Source of the DNA: Pedobacter aquae | GTDB taxonomy: Bacteria; Bacteroidota; Bacteroidia; Sphingobacteriales; Sphingobacteriaceae | NCBI RefSeq assembly: GCF_008195825.1 | Contig: NZ_CP043329.1 | Location: 2,480,001 to 2,544,000, forward strand | Length of the DNA: 64,000 nucleotides | Direction: 5' to 3' | Shown: one piece after another, positions 19,876-27,470 of the stretch | Layout of the letters: each line of letters starts with the position of its first letter | Numbering within the stretch: the stretch's first letter is position 1 | The notes under the pieces: generated by a model | Told to the model about the DNA's origin: nothing | Databases searched by the model: none | Seen by the model: the letters and a program-made list of their open reading frames with translations, nothing else | Program-made: the position numbers and the translations under genes

Positions 19876-20233
19876 TTTATTGATTTATAGATTGATTAAT
19901 TGGTTTTAATTTTTAATGATTCTTTAATCGATGAAGAGATAAAACAGCGATGTTTAATCTTCCGTGATTTAACTTGCATAGTAATAAAATAGTAATGGTC
20001 TTTGGTTTACAATAAAGGATAGTGTTAACTTCCTATTTGGGTTAACTTCTATTTACAACCCCTTTATTCAAATATCGAATAAATAAAATGCAGATATATA
20101 TGGCAGATTGGCAAAAGAATATCTCATATTAACATAAACCTTTATGCCAATAGGAGATAATTTTTAAGAAGATAGTGTAGGAAGCCACCAATAAGTGGCT
20201 TTATGAGGATGAAAAGTAAAGTCTTACAGCTGC
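19876..20233. other. Intergenic region upstream of susC with a 17-base tandem repeat
   Basis: This gap separates the susC start from the ansA stop, so it must hold the susCD promoter. GTTAACTTCCTATTTGG (20024-20040) is followed directly by GTTAACTTCTATTTA (20041-20055), a tandem near-duplicate. I see no clear TAnnTTTG/TTTG promoter pair on the minus strand and no ORF. The repeat could be an operator, but this is unproven. Confidence 0.4.
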
Positions 20234-21256
20234 TTAATACTGGGTTAACTCGCCTCTTATAGAAGTACGCAGTCTACGCAATAAACGGTCTTTTGGATAG
20301 TTTCTTCCTAGTAAATACATCAATTTGGTAACGGCTGCTTCAAAGGTCATATCGTAACCGTTAACAACGCCCATTTTCAATAATTCGCTACTTGTTTCAT
20401 AGCGTCCCATTTCTACTGAGCCTACTTTACATTGTGAAATGTCTAGGATAATTTTTCCGTTTTTGATGGCATTGTCCAACCTATCTAAAAACCATTTTGC
20501 TGTTGTGGTGTTACCTGCGCCAAAGCTCTCCATAATGATTGCTTCTGCATCGGAGTTTAAAACGGCGTCTACTATTTGTGGGCTTATCCCTGGGTACAAC
20601 TTCAATACCCCTATGTTGTTATTTACATTAGAATGTACTTTTAAAATGCAATTTTCGCACTTTCCAATAGCAGCATCATTATATTTAATATGTACACCAG
20701 CTTCTACTAAAACAGGATAATTAGGTGATCTAAAAGCTTCGAATTTGGCAGAGTTATACTTGAAGGTTCTATTACCTCTAAAAAGTTTATTCTCGAAATA
20801 GATACACACTTCTGGAACCCGAGCTTTACCATCTGGTAACTTGGCCGATGCAATTTCTAAAGCGGTAATGAAGTTCTCCTTAGCATCTGTTCTTACTTCA
20901 GATATAGGAAGTTGCGAGCCTGTAAAAATAACTGGCTTAGTTAAGCCTTCTAGCATAAAGCTTAAAGCTGATGCAGAGAAAGCCATCGTATCAGACCCAT
21001 GAAGAATTAAAAAACCATCATGGTCATCATAATTATCTTCAATTAATTTTGCTAGAAATGCCCAAATTTCGGGCGTCATATCTGAAGAATCTATGATAGG
21101 ATTAAAGGAATGAACGGTTAATTGATAATCCATTCTTTTTAACTCGGGAACATTCTCAATAATTTGTTCAAAAGTAAATGGCTTGAGAGCGCCTGTTGCC
21201 GGATCGGTTATCATACCAATAGTACCGCCGGTGTATATGACAAAAATTTTGGTCAT
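20234..21256 (-). CDS. ansA: Asparaginase, type I (cytoplasmic)
   Basis: Hydrolyses L-asparagine to aspartate and ammonia. The first catalytic threonine motif is IFVIYTGGTIGMI at residues 4-16, and the second is FLILHGSDTMAFSASALSFML near residue 82. There is no signal peptide, and the 340-residue length fits the cytoplasmic type I enzyme. The gene is followed on the same strand by the TatD-family gene's upstream neighbour order (tatD, FKBP, DHH), each with its own spacing. Confidence 0.94.
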   Translation of the reverse strand: MTKIFVIYTGGTIGMITDPATGALKPFTFEQIIENVPELKRMDYQLTVHSFNPIIDSSDMTPEIWAFLAKLIEDNYDDHDGFLILHGSDTMAFSASALSFMLEGLTKPVIFTGSQLPISEVRTDAKENFITALEIASAKLPDGKARVPEVCIYFENKLFRGNRTFKYNSAKFEAFRSPNYPVLVEAGVHIKYNDAAIGKCENCILKVHSNVNNNIGVLKLYPGISPQIVDAVLNSDAEAIIMESFGAGNTTTAKWFLDRLDNAIKNGKIILDISQCKVGSVEMGRYETSSELLKMGVVNGYDMTFEAAVTKLMYLLGRNYPKDRLLRRLRTSIRGELTQY

Positions 21257-21309
21257 CAGGTTGATTTTAATTTTGAACGTTAATGGTTACAAAGAAAAAG
21301 AAATAGTTC

Positions 21310-22077
21310 TTATACACCAAAGATTTCTACGGAATTAGCCGTTGTAATTTCTGCAAGCTCTTCTATTGAAATCTGATGTAAATCTGCTACTTTTTGCGCA
21401 ACATGAATCATATAGGCACTCTCATTAGGCTTTCCTCTAAATGGTACCGGAGCCAAATAAGGTGCATCGGTTTCTAAAACGATATGCTTTAGATTTATTT
21501 GCTTTACCACTTCATCTAAACCAGACTTTTTATAGGTTACAACACCACCTATCCCTAAGAAAAAACCTAAAGAGATTACTTCTTTAGCTTGTTCTAAGTT
21601 TCCGCTAAAACAATGAAATATTCCTCTTAGCTTTTCGTCTTTCATTTCATGAAGTATGGCTAACACCTCATCAAAGGCATCACGACAGTGAATAACAATA
21701 GGTAAATCTAAATCTTTAGCCCATTGAATTTGCTGCTTAAATGCTTCTTGTTGTATACGAAGTGTGGTTTTATCCCAATATAAATCTATACCTATTTCAC
21801 CAATAGCATAAATTTTTGCATCATGTAGATAAGATTTTATTTTACTTAATTCATCCTCAAAGTCAATTTTAACATCGCAAGGATGCAAACCCAGCATAGG
21901 GAAACAATTTGCTGGATAGTGTTTACATAAATCAAAAATCATAGGAACAGATTCATGATCTACATTAGGTAAAAACAACCTACTCACATGGTTATTGAAA
22001 CAGTTATCTATTAACTGCTTTCTCTTTTCTATATCCTGCTCATAATAAATATGAGTATGGGTATCTGTTAATATCAT
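21310..22077 (-). CDS. TatD-family metal-dependent deoxyribonuclease
   Basis: A 255-residue TIM-barrel amidohydrolase-superfamily protein. Metal-binding motifs are visible: DTHTHIYY at residues 4-11, GEIGIDLYWD near 93, PIVIHCRDA, GIFHCFSGN and ETDAPYLAPVPFRG near 203. TatD enzymes are metal-dependent nucleases with a 3'-5' activity linked to DNA repair and turnover. It lies about 53 bases upstream of ansA and could be co-transcribed with it. Confidence 0.94.
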   Translation of the reverse strand: MILTDTHTHIYYEQDIEKRKQLIDNCFNNHVSRLFLPNVDHESVPMIFDLCKHYPANCFPMLGLHPCDVKIDFEDELSKIKSYLHDAKIYAIGEIGIDLYWDKTTLRIQQEAFKQQIQWAKDLDLPIVIHCRDAFDEVLAILHEMKDEKLRGIFHCFSGNLEQAKEVISLGFFLGIGGVVTYKKSGLDEVVKQINLKHIVLETDAPYLAPVPFRGKPNESAYMIHVAQKVADLHQISIEELAEITTANSVEIFGV

Positions 22078-22120
22078 TTCTAAAAATTACTTTCTTTATC
22101 TTTTAAAAAGGAACATAACA

Positions 22121-22150
22121 AAAACCCTTTCTAAAATTAGAAAGGGTTTT
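22121..22150 (-). terminator. Rho-independent terminator after the FKBP gene
   Basis: A perfect 12-base inverted repeat, AAAACCCTTTCT and AGAAAGGGTTTT, with a 6-base loop. It lies just past the FKBP stop (22157) and continues into a T run on the minus strand. Confidence 0.85.
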
Positions 22151-22156
22151 TGCTTT

Positions 22157-23116
22157 TTATTTTTTCGGCGCTTCCGGCGAAACCGGCGTTGCTACACCTT
22201 TACCCGGTACAACGTTAACCAATTCTATTTCAAACACTAAAGGAGTGAAAGGACCAATCATGCCACCTTGCATTCCTTGCTCTCCGTAAGCTAATGAAGA
22301 AGGAATCAATAAAACTGATTTACCACCTTTTTTCATTTTTAAAACACCTTCATCAAAACCTGGTATCACATTACCTTGACCAATTACTAAGTTTAATGTA
22401 GTATAAGGCTCTCTTCCTGGATTGTAAATGTTATTCTTTTTAGCAACTTCTGGTAAGCTAGTATCAAATACTTTACCTGAAACCAATTTACCTGTATAGT
22501 TTACCATTACGCTATCACCTGGTTTTGGTTGTACACCTGTACCTTCTGTTAAAGTAGCTACTTGTAAACCTGAAGGGTATTTTTGCGCTTTTAAGCTGTT
22601 GTCTTTGATGTATTTATCTAATTTAGGAGTTTCTGCTTTTTTAGCTCTATCACCTTCTGCTTTAAAGAAAGCCTCAATTTTAGATTGGAACTCTTGCTCT
22701 TTAGTAGTATCCTTTTTAATTACATCTTCAATTTTTACGGTGTAGATGATGTATTTTCCTTTGATACCTTGTGGTCGTGGCTGACCTTTTTTCTCAGCAG
22801 AATCAATATCTACTTTAATGGTAGCACTATCACCTTTGGTTAATTTCATAACAGCGGTAAATAAATCGCCATCATACATAGGTTTTGGCACAAAGGTTTG
22901 AGATGCTCTATCCATTTCATAAGAATTGTATAAAACAGAATCGCCATCGGTTTTTGCAATAATATTTAAGCTGATAAAATCTCCTTCTTTGATTGAATCT
23001 CCTTCAACATCTTCATGAATTTTATAAAGTAAGCCTGATGCACCTTTCTTAAATCCACCGTTACAAGCTGCGAATCCTAACGCTGCTATACTTAAAATCA
23101 ATAATCCTTTTTTCAT
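22157..23116 (-). CDS. FKBP-type peptidyl-prolyl isomerase lipoprotein
   Basis: A 319-residue lipoprotein: signal peptide with lipobox GFAAC (Cys18), so probably anchored in the periplasm. The C-terminal FKBP domain (about residues 180-305) has GDSVMVNYTGKLVSGKVFDTS, VIPGFDEGVLKMKKGGK and LIPSSLAYGEQG. The N-terminal part (residues 30-130) looks like a second, degenerate FKBP-like domain (EGDFISLNIIAK). It catalyses proline cis-trans isomerisation in secreted proteins. A TATATTTG -7-like box (minus strand, 23218-23211) lies about 95 bases upstream. Confidence 0.93.
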   Translation of the reverse strand: MKKGLLILSIAALGFAACNGGFKKGASGLLYKIHEDVEGDSIKEGDFISLNIIAKTDGDSVLYNSYEMDRASQTFVPKPMYDGDLFTAVMKLTKGDSATIKVDIDSAEKKGQPRPQGIKGKYIIYTVKIEDVIKKDTTKEQEFQSKIEAFFKAEGDRAKKAETPKLDKYIKDNSLKAQKYPSGLQVATLTEGTGVQPKPGDSVMVNYTGKLVSGKVFDTSLPEVAKKNNIYNPGREPYTTLNLVIGQGNVIPGFDEGVLKMKKGGKSVLLIPSSLAYGEQGMQGGMIGPFTPLVFEIELVNVVPGKGVATPVSPEAPKK

Positions 23117-23230
23117 TAATTTAATTTTGTTTAATGAGGCAATTTTGCCCTTTACTATTTTATAATCGTTTATCTGTTTTTAATGATTCAATATATAAAA
23201 AAATCGATGCCAAATATAAACTTATGTTTC

Positions 23231-24241
23231 TTATAGTAGCAATAGCTTTTTATATTCAGGCAATATACTTTTAAATTTTTGTACTACCTGCTCTAGGCTT
23301 TCTTCAGAATGGCCACCTGCAGCATTTCTATGCCCTCCGCCATCAAAATATTTTTTACAAATTTCATTTGCTGGAAAATCTCCGGTAGAACGTAAAGATA
23401 GCTTTACCCTATCTGATCTTTCTACAATAAATGCAGCTAATTTTATTCCGTTTATTGATAAAGCATAATTAACTATTCCTTCTGTTTCGCCGGTTTGAAT
23501 ATCAAATTTGGCAATATCACTTTTAGAAACACTAATTAAAGCTGTATTGTATTCTCTAAAAACTTCTAATTTATTGCTTAAGCAATAACCCAAGAATTTT
23601 AAACGCCCTTCTGTAGCATTATCATATACTTGCTGATGAATTCTCCAGTTTTCTGCTCCTGCATCAATCAAATCTGCAACTATACGGTGTAAGCCTGATG
23701 TTACGGTAGGAAATCTAAATGAGCCAGAATCTGTCATGATACCTGTATATAAACAAGTAGCTACATCTTTATTGATGTATTGCTTCTCGTCTAACTCATT
23801 TACAATAAAATCATAAACCAATTGGGCGGTAGCACAAGCGCCAATATTCCAATAACGATAATCATCAAAACCCTCTGGCTCTAAGTGATGATCTATCATG
23901 ATTTTAATTGCTGATGATTTTCTCACCTCATCTCCTAATTCATTGATACGAGATAAAGCATTAAAATCAAGGCAAAAGATAAGCTCAGCATCGGCTACTA
24001 ATTTTTTGCTTTCTTCTTGCTTTTCTGTAAAAATAATAACCTCTGGATTATTAGGTAGCCATTGTAAAAAGTACGGATAATCTGTTGGGGAAACTACTTT
24101 AACAAAGTGTCCTTTTTGGATTAAATAGTTATACAAACCTAATGAAGAGCCCATGGCATCTCCGTCTGGTTTGTGGTGAGTAGTAATTACAATACGTCTA
24201 GGCTCAGCAAGCAGCGCTTTAATAGCGGTTATATCAATCAT
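23231..24241 (-). CDS. DHH/DHHA1 phosphoesterase (NrnA-like)
   Basis: A 336-residue protein of the DHH family. Motifs are TTHHKPDGDAMGSSLGLYNYL at the N-terminus, ELIFCLDFNAL, the signature IMIDHHLEP near residue 116, and the DHHA1-domain glycine-rich YFDGGGHRNAAGGHS near the C-terminus. Family members degrade short oligoribonucleotides (nanoRNA) and can dephosphorylate pAp. It is divergent from ndk, with a 107-base gap. Confidence 0.92.
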   Translation of the reverse strand: MIDITAIKALLAEPRRIVITTHHKPDGDAMGSSLGLYNYLIQKGHFVKVVSPTDYPYFLQWLPNNPEVIIFTEKQEESKKLVADAELIFCLDFNALSRINELGDEVRKSSAIKIMIDHHLEPEGFDDYRYWNIGACATAQLVYDFIVNELDEKQYINKDVATCLYTGIMTDSGSFRFPTVTSGLHRIVADLIDAGAENWRIHQQVYDNATEGRLKFLGYCLSNKLEVFREYNTALISVSKSDIAKFDIQTGETEGIVNYALSINGIKLAAFIVERSDRVKLSLRSTGDFPANEICKKYFDGGGHRNAAGGHSEESLEQVVQKFKSILPEYKKLLLL

Positions 24242-24298
24242 CCAAAAATCTAATAATTGCGAAGTTACATAATTACCAACAAATTAAAGAGCTATAGC

Positions 24299-24328
24299 TT
24301 TTACATTAAGATTTTAAACGTATTTTTG
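24299..24328 (+). promoter_or_regulatory. Probable ndk promoter
   Basis: TATTTTTG (24321-24328) matches the Bacteroidota -7 consensus TAnnTTTG. TTTT (24299-24302) sits 18 bases upstream, at the place of the -33 TTTG. The ATG follows 20 bases after the -7 box. Confidence 0.45.
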
Positions 24329-24348
24329 CGGTCAAATTCAAAACAAAT

Positions 24349-24768
24349 ATGGCTACTAACAGAACTTTTACAATGATTAAGCCCGATGCCGTTGCAAACG
24401 GACATATTGGTGCTATTTTGAATGATATTACATCTGCCGGATTTAAAATTATTGCATTGAAATATACCCGTTTAAGCGAAGAGCTTGCTGGTAAATTTTA
24501 CGAAATCCATAAAGAGCGTCCTTTCTACAAAGATTTAGTTGATTTTATGTCTTCTGGACCTATTGTAGCTGCTATCCTTGAAAAAGATAATGCTGTAGAA
24601 GATTTTAGAAAATTAATTGGCGCTACAGACCCAACTAAAGCAGAGCCAGGAACTATCCGTAACAAATACGCAAAATCTATTGATGCAAACGCAGTACACG
24701 GATCTGATTCTGATGATAACGCTTTAATTGAAGGTAATTTCTTCTTTAACGCTTCAGAGAGATTTTAA
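24349..24768 (+). CDS. ndk: Nucleoside diphosphate kinase
   Basis: Transfers the gamma phosphate of ATP to nucleoside diphosphates to balance NTP and dNTP pools. At 139 residues it has the usual length. Visible motifs are [11 protein letters not shown] at residues 4-14, the [14 protein letters not shown] loop, and [12 protein letters not shown] with the phosphorylated active-site histidine. It is monocistronic with a terminator directly behind it. Confidence 0.98.
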   Translation: MATNRTFTMIKPDAVANGHIGAILNDITSAGFKIIALKYTRLSEELAGKFYEIHKERPFYKDLVDFMSSGPIVAAILEKDNAVEDFRKLIGATDPTKAEPGTIRNKYAKSIDANAVHGSDSDDNALIEGNFFFNASERF

Positions 24769-24785
24769 TTAAAATAAAACTCCTA

Positions 24786-24824
24786 AAAAAGAGCTTTGGG
24801 ATCATTCTAAAGCTCTTTTTTTTT
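24786..24824 (+). terminator. Bidirectional terminator between ndk and the outer-membrane protein gene
   Basis: A perfect 12-base inverted repeat, AAAAAGAGCTTT and AAAGCTCTTTTT, with an 11-base loop, followed by a T tract on the + strand and preceded by an A tract for the opposite direction. It serves the convergent pair ndk and the gene ending at 24830. Confidence 0.88.
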
Positions 24825-24829
24825 ATAAA

Positions 24830-25837
24830 TCATTTCTTTAAAGCTTTGGAATTAAACAGATTATATCTTAAAGAAAAAGCTTGTTGACTATCAATTACAC
24901 CATCTACAAAATGTAAAGAACAAATAAATTTACCTTGGATATTCTTAAACATAATAGGTGTAAAACCAATATCTAAACGGTCATAAACATCAGAGGTATA
25001 AAACTTATCCCCATTAATTAAGAAATGACCTTGACCTGCGTAAAAGGTATTTTGTATATCAAACTTTTTGTAAGCTGCATACACATTGCTGATAAAACCT
25101 TTTGGTATTTCTATACCTGTTAAACCTCTGGTTCTTTCTATAGAAGCCATTGCTCCTGCTGAAATTGTTAAAGAATCAAGAAATAGAGGTTTGCCTAAAT
25201 CTAAACCCAATTGTACCAAAACAGCTCCATTGTCTTGCAGATATTGGTCGGTAGGTGGCATTTTAGAAAAAGCATTATGGAACATGTAAGCATGATGCGA
25301 TACAAAAAATTTACCCGGTTGGTACTTTCCAGAAAAACCAAATAAAAATGCCTCTCTGTTCTCATTGGTTTGCTTACTTGTCCAATCTATCCAGATATTT
25401 TGTTTAAACTTTGCTGTTTCATACTTTACTAGCATACCCTCTATATTGGGTCTGAAGTAATTTAAGGTATCGTTTAAAAGAATACGCGGATAATCATCCA
25501 ACAAATTAACCCTTGGGAAAGCACCTAAATAAAAATCCCAAGCTTTCTTTTGGTATTGATAATAGATTACCGGGTCTGCTTTTTCTATAAACTCTGATGA
25601 ACCAAATTCATGAAACAAGTTTACCCCTACCCTTAAACGATGTGTGCTATCTAATAAAACACCAATTTCTGGAGAAAACCGAGCACCAAATATCGTTTGA
25701 GATAAACGCCCTGATTTTGCATACTCTCTATTATCTGCAAAACCGTGGAAATTAAAATTCGTCTCTAATTGCTGTGTAAAGCCACTTAAAGAGCTTAAGA
25801 GAAGAACAGAAACGATTAAATACTTTTTGATACTCAT
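24830..25837 (-). CDS. Predicted outer-membrane beta-barrel protein, unknown function
   Basis: A protein of about 335 residues from the ATG at 25837; a GTG at 25849 would add four. A signal peptide (KKYLIVSVLLLSSLSGFTQ) is followed by many alternating amphipathic stretches rich in Tyr, Phe and Trp, for example VIYYQYQKKAWDFYLGAF and FFVSHHAYMFHNAF. This is typical of a porin-like barrel. I recognise no named family. It lies downstream of the odhB terminator on the same strand. Confidence 0.7.
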   Translation of the reverse strand: MSIKKYLIVSVLLLSSLSGFTQQLETNFNFHGFADNREYAKSGRLSQTIFGARFSPEIGVLLDSTHRLRVGVNLFHEFGSSEFIEKADPVIYYQYQKKAWDFYLGAFPRVNLLDDYPRILLNDTLNYFRPNIEGMLVKYETAKFKQNIWIDWTSKQTNENREAFLFGFSGKYQPGKFFVSHHAYMFHNAFSKMPPTDQYLQDNGAVLVQLGLDLGKPLFLDSLTISAGAMASIERTRGLTGIEIPKGFISNVYAAYKKFDIQNTFYAGQGHFLINGDKFYTSDVYDRLDIGFTPIMFKNIQGKFICSLHFVDGVIDSQQAFSLRYNLFNSKALKK

Positions 25838-25856
25838 AAATTTGCTCACTAAAAAA

Positions 25857-25889
25857 GAAAACCTCTGGAGATTATTCCCAGAGGTTTCT
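25857..25889 (-). terminator. Terminator of the sucA-odhB operon
   Basis: Inverted repeat AAACCTCTGG (25859-25868) and CCAGAGGTTT (25878-25887) with a 9-base loop. On the minus strand it is followed by TCTTTTTT. It lies 20 bases past the odhB stop. Confidence 0.85.
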
Positions 25890-25907
25890 TTAATTTATGG
25901 AAGAGGC

Positions 25908-27440
25908 TTAAATGCCTAATAATAATCTTGCTGGGTCTTCTAAAAGTTGCTTAACTCTTACTAAGAAACCTACAGACTCACGTCCATCAATAATACGATG
26001 GTCATAAGATAAAGCAACGTACATAATGGGTCTGATAACCACTTGTCCGTTTTCTGCAACTGGTCTTTCAACAATATTATGCATACCTAATATTGCCGAT
26101 TGTGGCGCATTAATAATAGGCGTAGATAACATAGAACCAAAAATACCACCATTGGTAATAGTGAAATTACCACCTGTCATTTCCTCAATAGTGAGTTTGT
26201 TTTCTCTTGCTTTTGTAGCTAAGCTGATAACTTCTTTCTCTATCTGAGCTAAAGACATTTTATCTGCATTTCTGATGATGGGTACAACCAAACCTTTAGG
26301 CGCAGAAACTGCGATAGAAACATCAGCAAAATCGCTGTAAACAATTTCATCGCCATCTATTTTAGCACCTACCGCAGGAAAATCTTTTAATGCTTCTGTA
26401 ACAGCTTTGGTAAAGAAAGACATAAAACCTAAGCCAACGCCATGTTTCTCTTTAAACTGATCTTTATATTTTTTTCTAAGCTCCATTACCGGTGCCATAT
26501 TAACTTCGTTAAAAGTAGTTAACATAGCTGTTTCATTTTTAACTGAAACTAAACGTTTAGCAATGGTTTTTCTTAGCGAACTCATTTTCTCACGACGTTC
26601 TACTCTATCGCCAGATGTAGTTGTACTTGGCTGACTAGTAGCAGCTGCCTTTGCCGGAGCGCTTGCTGGTTTAGCTGCTTGTGCGTTATGAGCATCCTCT
26701 TTTGTGATTCTGCCGCCAACACCAGTTCCGCTTACTGCACTAGGGCTGATGCCTTTTTCTGCTAAAATTTTAGCTGCTGCCGGAGAAGGTGTTTTATCTG
26801 CATAAGAAGCTCCTTCAGCTTTCGCTGAGCTAGCCGCTGGTGCTGCTGCCGGTGTAGAAGAAACAGTTTTTGCAGAAACACCTGCTGAACCACTAATTGA
26901 TGCTACTAAAGCGCCAATCTCTAATACATCGCCTTCTTTAGCTATAGTTTTTAAAATCCCTGCACTTTCTGCTGGTAGTTCAAATGTGGCTTTATCAGAT
27001 TCTAATTCTGCAATTACCTCATCCATAGCCACTTCATCACCATCTGCTTTTAACCATTTGGTTAAAGTAACTTCTGCAATTGACTCTCCAACTGCCGGAA
27101 CTTTTACTTCTACAACACCACCACCTGTTGAAGCTGGCGCAGCTGCCGGAGCCGCTTCTTCTTTAGCAACTTCAACAGAAGCCGCTTCTTTAGCCGGAGC
27201 AGAAGCTGAACCTTCTATTTTACAAACTAAAGCACCAATTTCTAAGGTATCGCCTTCTTTAGCAATCGTTTTTAATACTCCTGCACCCTCTGCAGTAAGC
27301 TCAAATGTAGCTTTATCTGATTCCAGTTCTGCAATAACTTCATCCATTTCTACATGATCTCCATCAGATTTGATCCATCTGGAAAGGATCACTTCAGTTA
27401 TAGATTCGCCTACTGCAGGCACTTTAATTTCTAAGCTCAT
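25908..27440 (-). CDS. odhB: 2-oxoglutarate dehydrogenase E2, dihydrolipoyllysine succinyltransferase
   Basis: TCA-cycle E2 component that passes the succinyl group from lipoyl-lysine to coenzyme A. Two N-terminal lipoyl domains are present, each with an ESDKATFEL lipoylation motif (lysines near residues 44 and 157). Ala/Pro-rich linkers join them. A peripheral-subunit-binding domain follows ([20 protein letters not shown], about residues 217-236). The C-terminal acyltransferase domain ends with the catalytic HRIIDGR motif. E. coli SucB has one lipoyl domain, so two is a lineage feature. The start lies 31 bases after the sucA stop. Confidence 0.96.
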   Translation of the reverse strand: MSLEIKVPAVGESITEVILSRWIKSDGDHVEMDEVIAELESDKATFELTAEGAGVLKTIAKEGDTLEIGALVCKIEGSASAPAKEAASVEVAKEEAAPAAAPASTGGGVVEVKVPAVGESIAEVTLTKWLKADGDEVAMDEVIAELESDKATFELPAESAGILKTIAKEGDVLEIGALVASISGSAGVSAKTVSSTPAAAPAASSAKAEGASYADKTPSPAAAKILAEKGISPSAVSGTGVGGRITKEDAHNAQAAKPASAPAKAAATSQPSTTTSGDRVERREKMSSLRKTIAKRLVSVKNETAMLTTFNEVNMAPVMELRKKYKDQFKEKHGVGLGFMSFFTKAVTEALKDFPAVGAKIDGDEIVYSDFADVSIAVSAPKGLVVPIIRNADKMSLAQIEKEVISLATKARENKLTIEEMTGGNFTITNGGIFGSMLSTPIINAPQSAILGMHNIVERPVAENGQVVIRPIMYVALSYDHRIIDGRESVGFLVRVKQLLEDPARLLLGI

Positions 27441-27470
27441 AAATACGCTATTATATATTTTGATATATGA

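Noticed and set aside
23126-23134. TTTGTTTAA as a light-regulon operator at the FKBP gene
   Set aside because: The FKBP gene has no link to light response; this copy instead weakens the claim that the 9-mer is light-specific.
26986-27357. Ala/Ser/Thr-rich open frame opposite odhB
   Set aside because: It mirrors the Ala/Pro-rich linker and lipoyl repeats of odhB; the duplicated segment comes from the two lipoyl domains.
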